NCBI RefSeq assembly: GCF_022843985.1
Contig: NZ_JALHMP010000001.1
Span: 186,001-250,000 of the forward strand
DNA length: 64,000 nucleotides
Reading direction: 5' to 3'
From: Phreatobacter sp.
Lineage (GTDB): Bacteria; Pseudomonadota; Alphaproteobacteria; Rhizobiales; Phreatobacteraceae
The notes below the pieces were generated by a model, which worked only from the letters and a program-made list of their open reading frames with translations, did no database searches and was not told where the DNA came from. The position numbers were made by a program, and so were the translations under genes. The stretch's first letter is position 1, and every line of letters begins with the position of its first letter. Of this stretch, positions 40,666 to 48,659 are shown one piece after another.

Positions 40666-41640
40666 TCAGGCGATGAGTTTGGCGAAGAGCGCCGGGTCGA
40701 TATTGCCACCGGACACGATGGCGGCGACCACCTGACCCTTGACGTCGATCCGACCGGCCAGCAGGGCGGCCAGCGGCACGGCACCCGAGGGCTCGATGAC
40801 GAGCTTCAGCTCGCGGAAGGCGAAGGCGACCGCCCGCCGCACCTCGTCCTCTGAGACGACGAGGCCACCGGCCACACGTGGCTGGTTGACGGCAAAGGTG
40901 AGTTCACCGGGCGTGGCGGCCAGCAGTCCGTCGCAGAGCGAACCGGTGCGCCTGACATTCGCCACACGCTCGCCGCCAGCGAAGGAACGCGCGTGGTCGT
41001 CGAAGCCCTCGGGCTCGACCGAATAGATCTTGGCGGCCGGCGCCGTCTCGCTCACCACCAGCGCGATGCCGGCGAGAAGACCGCCGCCGGAGCAGCAGAC
41101 GAGCACCGTATCGGGGGCGAGCCTGGCGGCACTGAGATCCTCCATGATCTCGCATCCGACCGTGCCTTGCCCCGCCATGATGTGGAAATCGTCATAGGGC
41201 GGCACGACGATGGCGCCGCGGGAGGCGGCAATGTCGCGCGCCATGGCTTCGCGGTCGTCCTTCTCGCGGTCGAAGAGCACAACCTCGGCACCCGCCGCGG
41301 CGGTGCGCTCGCGCTTCAGGACCGGTGAATCCTTCGGCATCAGGATCGTCGCGCGGATGCCGAGCAACTGGGCGGCCGTGGCGACGCCCTGGGCGTGGTT
41401 GCCGGAGGACATGGCGACGACGCCGATGGCCTTGCGGTCCGCGGGAATCCGGGCGAGGCGGTTATAGGCGCCGCGGAACTTGAACGAGCCGGTCCGCTGC
41501 AGCGATTCGACCTTGAGGAAGACGCGCCCGCCGGTGATGGCGTCAAGTTCGTGGGAGGTGACGAGCGGGGTGCGGCGCACGACGCCGGCGATCAGGCGGG
41601 CGGCATCGGCGACGTCGGCGGCGGTGGGCAGCACGGGCAT
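40666..41640 (-). CDS. Threonine/serine dehydratase (PLP-dependent)
   Basis: This encodes a 324-residue fold-type II PLP enzyme. The Schiff-base lysine is K54 in GSFKFRGAYN. The phosphate-binding glycine loop is CSGGGLLAG, and SSGNHAQGVA is the substrate loop. There is no C-terminal ACT domain, so it is the short catabolic threonine dehydratase/serine racemase type, not allosteric IlvA. The reading frame is open far upstream, but MPVLPTAADV at 41640 is the first family-like start. Reaction: threonine or serine to 2-oxoacid plus ammonia. Confidence 0.88.
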   Translation of the reverse strand: MPVLPTAADVADAARLIAGVVRRTPLVTSHELDAITGGRVFLKVESLQRTGSFKFRGAYNRLARIPADRKAIGVVAMSSGNHAQGVATAAQLLGIRATILMPKDSPVLKRERTAAAGAEVVLFDREKDDREAMARDIAASRGAIVVPPYDDFHIMAGQGTVGCEIMEDLSAARLAPDTVLVCCSGGGLLAGIALVVSETAPAAKIYSVEPEGFDDHARSFAGGERVANVRRTGSLCDGLLAATPGELTFAVNQPRVAGGLVVSEDEVRRAVAFAFRELKLVIEPSGAVPLAALLAGRIDVKGQVVAAIVSGGNIDPALFAKLIA

Positions 41641-41818
41641 GACGGTTTCCTCGAACTCCAGGCAAAGCCTTATGCGTGAGGCTGCGGTCCCGCGGCAAGC
41701 CAGGCTTTGTCGGAGGTTTGATCCTGGAGGGTCATGGGAGGTGTGCGGCGATCCATCCCCTCCGGCGGCCTCGCCATCGTGCGGAAGTGCCGCTAGACAC
41801 GCAAACGGAGAGTTTCGC

Positions 41819-43015
41819 GTGACCGACGCCCCTGCACGACAGATCCCCGCCGAGGGCCATGCCGCCCGCCCGCTGCGCGTGCTCATCCTGATGAGCCGGA
41901 CCGGCGGCGGCCATATCGCCAGTGCGCGGGCGCTGGAGGCCGAGTTCCATGTCCAGCGACCCGATGCCCGGATCACTATCGTCGATCTTCTCACCGACCA
42001 TGTCGCCTTTCCCTTCTCGCGAATGCCGGCAACCTATGATTCGGTGGTCAACCACACGCCCCGCCTGTGGCACGCCATGTGGCGGCTGACGGCGCTCGCG
42101 CCGGTCGGGCGCTCCTCGGCGGCGGTGGTACGACGGCTGTCGCGCACCCGGATCGAGGCGCTGCTGCGGACCAGCGCACCGGACCTGGTGATCTCCGTCC
42201 ACCCGCTGGTGAACCACCTGGTGCTCCCGGTGCTCGAGCGGGTGGCCCCGCGCATCCCCTTCGTCACGGTGGTCACCGATCTCGGCGGCATCCATCCCCT
42301 GTGGCTGCATCCGCGCAACGCCGCGGTCTACCTGCCCACGGAGCGGGCGGTGGAACTGGCCGTGGCGCGCGGCCTCCCGCGTGCGCGCCTGCACGCCCAC
42401 GGCCTGCCGATCCGCGCGGATTTCGCCAGGGCGGCAGCCGAACGCGGCGACAGTCGCCGGGCCTTCGGCCTCGACCCAGGCCTGCCGGTCATTCTCGTCA
42501 TGGGTGGCGGCGGCGGCATCGGTCCGATGGAGGCGATCGTCGCGGCGACAGCGGACGCGCTGTCCGCCGCTGCCCCCGGTGGGCCGGCCGCGCAGATCGC
42601 GGTCGTCTGCGCCAGCAACGGCGCGCTGCAGGCGCGGCTCGCGGCGGCGAACTGGCCGGTACCGGTGACGGCTCTCGGCTATGTCGACCGCATGAGCGAC
42701 CTGATGGAGGCCTCCGACCTCCTCGTCACCAAGGCCGGCCCGGGCACCATCGCGGAGGCGAGCATCCGCGGCCTGCCGATGATCCTCTACGGGTTCATTC
42801 CCGGCCAGGAGGGCGCCAATGTCGACCATGTCGTCGAGGCTGGCGCGGGTCTCTTCGAGCCCAGGGTCGCAGCCCTGGCCGAGAGGGCGGCGCAGTTGGT
42901 CACGGCCGATCGCGACAGCCTCGCCGTGATGGCAGAGCGGGCCAGGGCGCTCGGCCGCGCCCGCGCCACCCAGGACATCGTCGCGTCCATCCTCGCGGAC
43001 GTGCTGGCACGCTGA
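41819..43015 (+). CDS. MGDG synthase / processive diacylglycerol glycosyltransferase-like protein
   Basis: This encodes a 398-residue GT-B glycosyltransferase (GT28). The N-terminal MGDG-synthase domain has the LILMSRTGGGHIASARALEAEF lipid-acceptor loop. The C-terminal half is MurG-like, with the donor-site region LVTKAGPGTIAEASIRGLPMILYGFIPGQEGANV. The start is GTG (41819) with GGAG nine bases upstream. In rhizobia such enzymes glycosylate diacylglycerol, replacing phospholipids under phosphate limitation. No Pho box was found by eye, so that regulation is inference. Confidence 0.82.
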   Translation: MTDAPARQIPAEGHAARPLRVLILMSRTGGGHIASARALEAEFHVQRPDARITIVDLLTDHVAFPFSRMPATYDSVVNHTPRLWHAMWRLTALAPVGRSSAAVVRRLSRTRIEALLRTSAPDLVISVHPLVNHLVLPVLERVAPRIPFVTVVTDLGGIHPLWLHPRNAAVYLPTERAVELAVARGLPRARLHAHGLPIRADFARAAAERGDSRRAFGLDPGLPVILVMGGGGGIGPMEAIVAATADALSAAAPGGPAAQIAVVCASNGALQARLAAANWPVPVTALGYVDRMSDLMEASDLLVTKAGPGTIAEASIRGLPMILYGFIPGQEGANVDHVVEAGAGLFEPRVAALAERAAQLVTADRDSLAVMAERARALGRARATQDIVASILADVLAR

Positions 43016-43057
43016 CCCTCGGCGCCGCTCCCGGCGCCCACCCGGAACGGACCTGCG

Positions 43058-43960
43058 TCAGCCGCTGACCCCCTCGATCAGGCCGCGGCGGCGGGCGATC
43101 TCCGTGCCGACATGGTCCATGAAAACGCGCACCCGCGCGGTGGACCGCAGGTCCGGATGGGTGAGGATCCAGAGGGCGCCCGGGATGTCCGGGATCGGAC
43201 CTGATAGCGGCACCAGATTGGGGAAGGTCCTGGCGATGAAGCAGGGCAAGAGCCCGATCCCCGCTCCTTCGGCCACGGCCTCGGCGAGGCCGAGCACCGT
43301 GTTGATGCGCCAGCCGATGCGATCCTCGCCGACATGCTGGACCAGCCAGCGGCCAGGCTTGAGCGAGGCCAGATTGTCGCCGAGCCCGATCCAGGCATGG
43401 GCGCGGTAGTCGACCGGATCGAGCGTGGTGATCCCCAGGCTCTCGGCCGCATAGATCGCCCACGGGATCGCCGCGAGGCGACGGCCGACCAGCGTTTCCG
43501 GCGGGTCGGCGGTGGCCCGGATGGCGACGTCGGCATCGCGCTTCGACAGGTTCAGGGACTGGTTGCCGACCACCACGTCGAGCGTGATTTCCGGAAATGC
43601 CTTGCGGAAGGAGGCAAAGATCGGCGTCAGCAGATGGACGACGAGCGTGTCGTTGGTGGTCACCCGGACCTCGCCCTGGGGACGGAGATCCTGCCCGGTC
43701 AGGCGCCGTTCGAACTCGATGATGTCCTCGGACATGCGTTCGGCGAGCCTGACCATCCCCTCGCCGGCGGCGGTGAGGGAATAGCCGGTGCGGCTGCGCT
43801 CGAAGAGCCGCGCGCCGAGCCGTTCCTCCATGGCACCGAGACGGCGGAAGACGGTGGACTGGTTGACGGCGAGCAGTTCGGCGGCGCCCGCCAGCGAACG
43901 GGCCGAGGAAACGGCGAGGACGGTGCGGTAGTCGTCCCAGGAGACCAGCGGTTGCGTCAT
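43058..43960 (-). CDS. LysR-family transcriptional regulator
   Basis: This encodes a 300-residue LysR regulator. The N-terminal helix-turn-helix (WDDYRTVLAVSSARSLAGAAELLAVNQSTVFRRLGAMEERLGARLFER, residues 8-55) is followed by a short substrate-binding domain. It has the V-x-x-R-x-V-x-x-D type helix seen in the group lacking effector-contact extension. It is divergent from an azoreductase gene. The start at 43960 is chosen because the open frame upstream crosses the palindrome at 43981-43996, which is probably its operator. Confidence 0.9.
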   Translation of the reverse strand: MTQPLVSWDDYRTVLAVSSARSLAGAAELLAVNQSTVFRRLGAMEERLGARLFERSRTGYSLTAAGEGMVRLAERMSEDIIEFERRLTGQDLRPQGEVRVTTNDTLVVHLLTPIFASFRKAFPEITLDVVVGNQSLNLSKRDADVAIRATADPPETLVGRRLAAIPWAIYAAESLGITTLDPVDYRAHAWIGLGDNLASLKPGRWLVQHVGEDRIGWRINTVLGLAEAVAEGAGIGLLPCFIARTFPNLVPLSGPIPDIPGALWILTHPDLRSTARVRVFMDHVGTEIARRRGLIEGVSG

Positions 43961-43980
43961 GAAAGTCAAGGCTCCGTTCG

Positions 43981-43996
43981 CTTGCACGTATGCAAG
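43981..43996. promoter_or_regulatory. LysR-type T-N11-A palindrome between lysR and azoR
   Basis: CTTGCA-CGTA-TGCAAG is a perfect 6-4-6 inverted repeat that contains the T-N11-A pattern of LysR boxes (T43983, A43995). It lies 20 bases upstream of the regulator's start and about 108 bases upstream of the azoreductase start. Confidence 0.6.
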
Positions 43997-44103
43997 CATC
44001 TCATGGCAATAACGTCAATTCATTTGCGGCGCCAGGCAGGCCATATGGAGGTCCGGAGCATGGTCGCTCCACGCTTTTCGCTCCCGACGCAAGGACTTCC
44101 CCC

Positions 44104-44730
44104 ATGGCCAAAGTGCTGTTCATCGAAGCGAGCCCGCGCAAGGGTCGCTCCTATTCGACGCAGGCTGCCCGTGCCTTCCTCGACGCCTATCAGGCCGCGC
44201 ATCCCGGCGACACGGTCGAGGTCCTCGACCTGTGGACCGCCGACCTGCCGGCCTTCGACGGCGCCACGCTCGACGCCAAATATGCGGTGATGGGCGGCAA
44301 GGACTTCACCGCGGACCAGGCCCAGGCCTGGGCCAAGGTCGTCGCCACGGCCGCACATTTCAAGGCCGCCGACAAGATCGTCATCTCGGCCCCGATGTGG
44401 AACTTTTCGGTTCCTTATGTGCTGAAGCATTACATCGACGTCATTGCCCAGCCCGGCCAGACCTTCGGCTGGTCGCCAGACCAGGGCTATTTCGGCCTGG
44501 TCAAGGGCAAGCCCGCCCTCGTGGTGACGGCGTCGATGGGCGCCTATGGACCCGGCACCGGCGCCGAGGCCATCGACTTCCAGAAGCCCTATGTCGAGTG
44601 GATGCTGAAATTCTTCGGCTTCGAGACGATTCACTCGCTGCAGGTGGCCAATACCGCTACGCCGGAATCGGCCGAGGCCTCGCTTGCCGAGGCGAAGGCC
44701 AAGGCCATGGCCCTCGCCCGCACCTTCTGA
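44104..44730 (+). CDS. azoR: FMN-dependent NADH-azoreductase/quinone reductase
   Basis: This encodes a 208-residue flavodoxin-fold enzyme. The FMN phosphate loop is ASPRKGRSYST (about residues 8-18), with APMWNFSVPYVLKHYIDVI and VTASMGAYGPG forming the flavin and NADH pockets, as in AzoR. It reduces quinones and azo dyes with NADH, usually a detoxification role. The start at 44104 is the first family-like methionine. A divergent LysR gene and a palindrome between them suggest induction by electrophiles, as for other LysR/azoR pairs. Confidence 0.92.
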   Translation: MAKVLFIEASPRKGRSYSTQAARAFLDAYQAAHPGDTVEVLDLWTADLPAFDGATLDAKYAVMGGKDFTADQAQAWAKVVATAAHFKAADKIVISAPMWNFSVPYVLKHYIDVIAQPGQTFGWSPDQGYFGLVKGKPALVVTASMGAYGPGTGAEAIDFQKPYVEWMLKFFGFETIHSLQVANTATPESAEASLAEAKAKAMALARTF

Positions 44731-44758
44731 GGCACGGCTCTCCGCTGGTTCTGTCCCG

Positions 44759-44786
44759 TCATGCCCGGCCGCCAAGCCGGGCATGA
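44759..44786. repeat. REP-like palindrome, 11-bp perfect arms
   Basis: TCATGCCCGGC and GCCGGGCATGA are perfectly paired around a 6-base loop (CGCCAA). It sits between the convergent azoR and lacI genes. It shares the CATGCCCGG core with the palindrome at 14956-14984. Elements of this look are scattered between genes in many Hyphomicrobiales. Confidence 0.7.
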
Positions 44787-44792
44787 TGCGTT

Positions 44793-45836
44793 TCAGGAGC
44801 CGACGGGCCCCGTGCTGCCGCGCACCACCAGGGTCGGCGGCAGGATGATGCGGGCCGCCGGCAGCGTCGGATTCACCGTCCGCACCAGCACCCGCTCGCA
44901 AGCCCGGCGTCCCTGCTCGCTCGGATGGGTGGAGACGGTCGTCAGACCCGGCGCCCACATGGCGGCCTCCCGCACGTCGTCGGCGCCGACCACCGAGAAA
45001 TCGCGTCCCGCCTCCCGGCCGCGCTGCCGCAGGCCCATCATCACGCCGAAGGCGATGAGATCATTCATGCAGATGGCGGCGGTCGGTGGCACGGCGAGGT
45101 CGAGCAGCGCCTGGATGCCCGCGAAGCCCGTGTCGCGTGTGCCGAGCCCCGTCACCATCAGCGCCGGATCGAAGGGTAGGCGCCTTTCGGCCAGCCATGC
45201 CCGGTAAGTGATGCGGCGGTTGCGGCCTGTCGACATGGTGTCGTTGCCGCCGACCACCGCGATGCGCCGATGGCCGAGGTCGTGGAGATGGTCGAGCGCC
45301 AGGCGGGTGGCGACGCCGTCGTCGGAGGCGACCACGTCGAGGCCGACGCCGTCGATCTCGCGGGTGATCTGGACGACCGGAATTCCCGCTGCGGCGATCG
45401 TCGTCAGGGCATCGGCGGTCGAGCCGTTGGCAGGGCACAGGATCATGCCGTCCGGGCGATATTCCTTGAGGGTCGCGAGGACCCGGTCCTGTTTGCCAGG
45501 GTCGTCCGAATAGGTGCCGAGCAGCACCGTATGGCCCGATCCGGCCAGCGTCTCCTCGATGGCAGCGAGAATCTCGCCGAAATAGGGGTTCACCACGTCG
45601 TTGACGCCGACGGCGATCATGTTGGTCCGCGCGGTGCGCAGGCTGGCGGCCGAGCGGTTGTAGACATAGCCCAGGCTGCGGGCGCGCTGCTGGACCTTCT
45701 CGCGTGTCGCCTCAGCAACGAGCGGGCTGGCGCGCAGAGCCAGCGAAACGGTGGCCGTCGAGACACCGAGATCCTGGGCGATCTGAAGCAGCGTGACGCG
45801 TCCCGGCCGGGACGCATCCTCGATCATGACGTTCAT
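44793..45836 (-). CDS. LacI-family transcriptional regulator
   Basis: This encodes a 347-residue LacI repressor: an N-terminal helix-turn-helix and hinge (VTLLQIAQDLGVSTATVSLALR, residues 14-35) and a periplasmic-binding-protein-like effector domain (NMIAVGVNDVVNPYFGEILAAIEE onward). It is divergent from a beta-hydroxyacid dehydrogenase gene, which it may control. The ATG three codons in is an alternative start. Effector unknown, probably a sugar or sugar acid. Confidence 0.9.
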   Translation of the reverse strand: MNVMIEDASRPGRVTLLQIAQDLGVSTATVSLALRASPLVAEATREKVQQRARSLGYVYNRSAASLRTARTNMIAVGVNDVVNPYFGEILAAIEETLAGSGHTVLLGTYSDDPGKQDRVLATLKEYRPDGMILCPANGSTADALTTIAAAGIPVVQITREIDGVGLDVVASDDGVATRLALDHLHDLGHRRIAVVGGNDTMSTGRNRRITYRAWLAERRLPFDPALMVTGLGTRDTGFAGIQALLDLAVPPTAAICMNDLIAFGVMMGLRQRGREAGRDFSVVGADDVREAAMWAPGLTTVSTHPSEQGRRACERVLVRTVNPTLPAARIILPPTLVVRGSTGPVGS

Positions 45837-45869
45837 GGTGCAGGGCCCTCGACCCCTTTAAAATCCTAT

Positions 45870-45881
45870 TTCAAGTTTGAA
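45870..45881. promoter_or_regulatory. Candidate operator in the lacI-dehydrogenase gap
   Basis: TTCAA-GT-TTGAA is a perfect 12-bp palindrome in a short AT-rich patch, 33 bases upstream of the LacI start and 84 bases upstream of the dehydrogenase. Autoregulation by the LacI protein is plausible, but the centre lacks the usual CG of LacI operators. Confidence 0.35.
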
Positions 45882-45964
45882 GGCAAATTTCAATCGGTTT
45901 GCCCCCTCGTCCCCTCGCCCCGGCGGCGCTAGGCTCGCCGCCAACAAGGTCGGGGAGGACCACA

Positions 45965-46864
45965 ATGACCAAGCAGAAGATCGGTTTTGTCGGTGTCGGG
46001 CTGATGGGCCACGGCATGGCCAAGAACATCGTCGAGAAGGGTTTCCCCCTGACCGTGATGGCCAACCGCAACCGCGCGCCGGTGGAGGATCTCGTGTCGC
46101 GTGGCGCCACCGAAGCGACGAGCGCGAAGGCGGTGGCGGAGGCCAGCGACGTGGTCTTCATCTGCGTCACCGGCGCGCCACAGGTGGAGGCCGTGGTGAA
46201 CGGGCCCGAGGGCCTGAGGGCTGGCGCGCATCGGGGTCTGACCATCGTCGATTGCTCGACGTCGGAGCCGACGCTCACCCGCAGGCTGGCCGGGGACCTG
46301 GCGCCGCTTGGCGTCACCTTCCTGGATGCGCCGCTGTCCCGCACGCCGAAGGAGGCCTGGGAGGGCAAACTCGACGTCATGACGGGGGGCGCCGAGGCGG
46401 ATCTGGCGCGCGTTCATGACGCCGTCGCCTGTTTCGCCGGTCGCATCGTCCATGTCGGCCCGGTCGGCGCCGGCCATACGATGAAGATCGTCAACAATTT
46501 CATCTCGATGGGCTATGCGGCGCTCTATGCCGAGGCCCTCGCCGTCGCCAAGGCCAACGGCGTCGCACCCAAGGCCATGAACGCCGTGCTGTCGGGCGGA
46601 CGCATGGATTGCGGCTTCTATCAGACCTTCTTCAAGTACGTCATCGAACGTGATGAAAATGCTCACAAATTCACGCTCGCAAATGCCCACAAGGACATGC
46701 GTTACTGCGCCGCCATGGCGCAGGCCTCGGGGATCGCCAATCCGATGGGCAATGCGGTGAAGAACTATTTCGCCATGGCCGAGGCCCAGGGCAATGGCGG
46801 CAAGTATGTGCCGATGCTCTCCGATGAGGTGGCCCGCTGGAACGGGGTGAACCTGCTGGAATGA
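45965..46864 (+). CDS. NAD(P)-dependent oxidoreductase, 3-hydroxyisobutyrate dehydrogenase family
   Basis: This encodes a 299-residue beta-hydroxyacid dehydrogenase. The N-terminal Rossmann fold has GFVGVGLMGHGMAKNIVEKGF (GxGxxG). The substrate motif is LDAPLSRTPKEAWEGKL with the serine, and the catalytic lysine lies in GHTMKIVNNFISMG. GGGAGG precedes the ATG. Substrate unknown; relatives act on 3-hydroxyisobutyrate, tartronate semialdehyde, threonate or sugar acids. The divergent LacI gene suggests sugar-acid-responsive expression. Confidence 0.85.
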   Translation: MTKQKIGFVGVGLMGHGMAKNIVEKGFPLTVMANRNRAPVEDLVSRGATEATSAKAVAEASDVVFICVTGAPQVEAVVNGPEGLRAGAHRGLTIVDCSTSEPTLTRRLAGDLAPLGVTFLDAPLSRTPKEAWEGKLDVMTGGAEADLARVHDAVACFAGRIVHVGPVGAGHTMKIVNNFISMGYAALYAEALAVAKANGVAPKAMNAVLSGGRMDCGFYQTFFKYVIERDENAHKFTLANAHKDMRYCAAMAQASGIANPMGNAVKNYFAMAEAQGNGGKYVPMLSDEVARWNGVNLLE

Positions 46865-46984
46865 GGCCTCCGTTGGCGCTGGCCCGGCTCCGCGGAAGGC
46901 CTGATCTTCGCGTCTTGCGCCGCCGGGCGATTTGCTTATGTTCCGCGCATATTTCCGACAGCGTTGTTCACAGGGATTTCGCCC

Positions 46985-47818
46985 GTGGTTTCCTATGTCG
47001 AGGCCGACATGGCGCAGATGCGCAAGAACGGCCAGATCAAGCTCTATGGCGAGGAGGCTTTCGCCGGCATGCGCAAGGCCGGGCGCCTCGTCGCCGCCTG
47101 CCTCGACATGCTCGTGGACGAGGTGAAGGAAGGCGTCCCCACCGAGCGGATCGACCAGCTCGTCTTTGCCTTCGGCATGGATCACGGCGCCTATCCCGCG
47201 ACGCTGATGTATCGCGGCTACGAATTTTCCTGCTGCACCTCGCTGAACCACGTCGTCTGTCACGGCATGCCCAACGACAAGCCCTTCCGCGACGGTGACA
47301 TCGTCAATATCGACGTCACCTTCGTGCTCGACGGCTGGCACGGCGACGCGTCGCGCATGTACGGGGTCGGCGAGATTCCGCGCCGGGCCGAGCGGCTGAT
47401 CGATGTGACCTATGAGTCGCTGCTGCGGGGCGTTGCGGCCGTGAAGCCCGGCAATACGGTCGGCGACATCGGCCATGCGATCCAGAGCTATGTGGAGCCG
47501 CAGCACATGAGCGTCGTTCGCGACTTCTGCGGCCATGGCGTCGGCAAGCTGTTCCACGACGAGCCGAACATCGTCCATCTCGGCAAGCCGGGCGAAGGCA
47601 GCCTGCTGAAGCCGGGGATGATCTTCACCATCGAACCGATGGTCAATCTCGGCCGTCCGCATGTGAAAGTGCTCTCCGACGGCTGGACGGCCGTGACGCG
47701 CGACCGTTCGCTGTCGGCGCAGTTCGAGCACACGGTCGGCGTCACGGCTGGCGGCGTCGAGGTCTTCACCCTGTCGCCCAAGGGCCTCGACAAGCCGCCG
47801 CTCCGCCGCGCCAACTGA
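46985..47818 (+). CDS. map: Methionine aminopeptidase, type I
   Basis: This encodes a 277-residue peptidase that removes the initiator methionine. Metal ligands D110, D121, H184, E217 and E248 can be placed, each 13 residues after its E. coli counterpart (97, 108, 171, 204, 235). The family start VVSYVEADMAQMRKNGQIKLYG favours the GTG at 46985; TTG at 46964 and ATG at 47009 are alternatives. The stop abuts that of the convergent secreted protein gene (TGATCA at 47816-47821). Confidence 0.95.
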   Translation: MVSYVEADMAQMRKNGQIKLYGEEAFAGMRKAGRLVAACLDMLVDEVKEGVPTERIDQLVFAFGMDHGAYPATLMYRGYEFSCCTSLNHVVCHGMPNDKPFRDGDIVNIDVTFVLDGWHGDASRMYGVGEIPRRAERLIDVTYESLLRGVAAVKPGNTVGDIGHAIQSYVEPQHMSVVRDFCGHGVGKLFHDEPNIVHLGKPGEGSLLKPGMIFTIEPMVNLGRPHVKVLSDGWTAVTRDRSLSAQFEHTVGVTAGGVEVFTLSPKGLDKPPLRRAN

Positions 47819-48265
47819 TCACAGTCGCCGTTCGGGAAGCGGGTTTTCCTCGCTCTCGCGGATCATGCCGCGCAGCCGCCGCCAGATGCGTTCGGCAAGG
47901 CTCAGGGCCCGGTCGACCTCGGCATCGCTCGGCAGGGTCAATCCCTCGCCGCCCGGCTGGCCCGGACGGGCGGCCGGGGGGCTGCCGCGCCTCAGCGTCT
48001 CGTTTTCTGCCTTCAGTCGCTCGATCTCCTGTTCGAGCGCCGCCCGGTCGTCCGGCACCAGCCGGCAGGCAAGGGAGCCGGCAGTGCGGGTGCACAGCGA
48101 GATCGCGCCGGTGCGGCTGTCCATGCGCAGCAGCCCATCGGGCGTGTCGCGCAGGACGAAGCGACCATTGTCTGATCCGGCCGGAGCGGAAACGGCGCCC
48201 TGCACCTGGGCCAGCGCGGGCAAGGTGGCCAGGAAGAGGACCGCAAGAACCAGACGGGTGTGCAT
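47819..48265 (-). CDS. Small exported protein with a helical tail, function unknown
   Basis: Not recognised as a named family. The 148-residue product has a clean Sec signal peptide (MHTRLVLAVLFLATLPALAQ), a short beta-like domain (GRFVLRDTPDGLLRMDSRTGAISLC, with two cysteines C about 58 and 67 that could pair), a coiled coil (DDRAALEQEIERLKAENETLRR), a Pro/Gly linker and a basic C-terminal helix. The start at 48265 follows GGGAGG. It is convergent with map with no base between stops. Likely periplasmic. Confidence 0.75.
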   Translation of the reverse strand: MHTRLVLAVLFLATLPALAQVQGAVSAPAGSDNGRFVLRDTPDGLLRMDSRTGAISLCTRTAGSLACRLVPDDRAALEQEIERLKAENETLRRGSPPAARPGQPGGEGLTLPSDAEVDRALSLAERIWRRLRGMIRESEENPLPERRL

Positions 48266-48659
48266 GCAAGCCTCCCCTTGAAACGAGAGCGCGATGGTCA
48301 CGCGGCATCATGTCGCGAGAATGGCCATGGGATGAACGGCGGCCCAACGGCCGGTGCAAGGTCAATGCGGCCGGAGACCAGGCGCCCGCGCCTCCTGCCA
48401 CTGGGATGGCATCATGTCGTTCCTCAACCATGAAGGCGCTTTTTGGCGAACCGCCACGCCGGCGGAACGCTGACATGGACGGGCGCGTCGGTTACACCGA
48501 TAGCCATGGCGTCCGATCCTCCCTTGTGCCTGTCACCGATGCCGGCCTTCAGGCACATGGCCGGGACGCGCGCGGAAGGACGTGCGCTCATCCCGCTGCG
48601 CTTCCTGGCCAGCCAGCCGACAGCCCATCATGCCACCGAGACCGATGAGGCCACGGACC
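48266..48659. other. Divergent intergenic region, no supported gene
   Basis: These 394 bases separate the exported-protein gene from the acyl-CoA synthetase gene. A 12-base direct repeat GGCATCATGTCG occurs at 48304-48315 and 48409-48420. Short open frames exist but show no ribosome site or family motif. Promoters for both flanking genes must lie here; I could not fix them. Confidence 0.4.
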
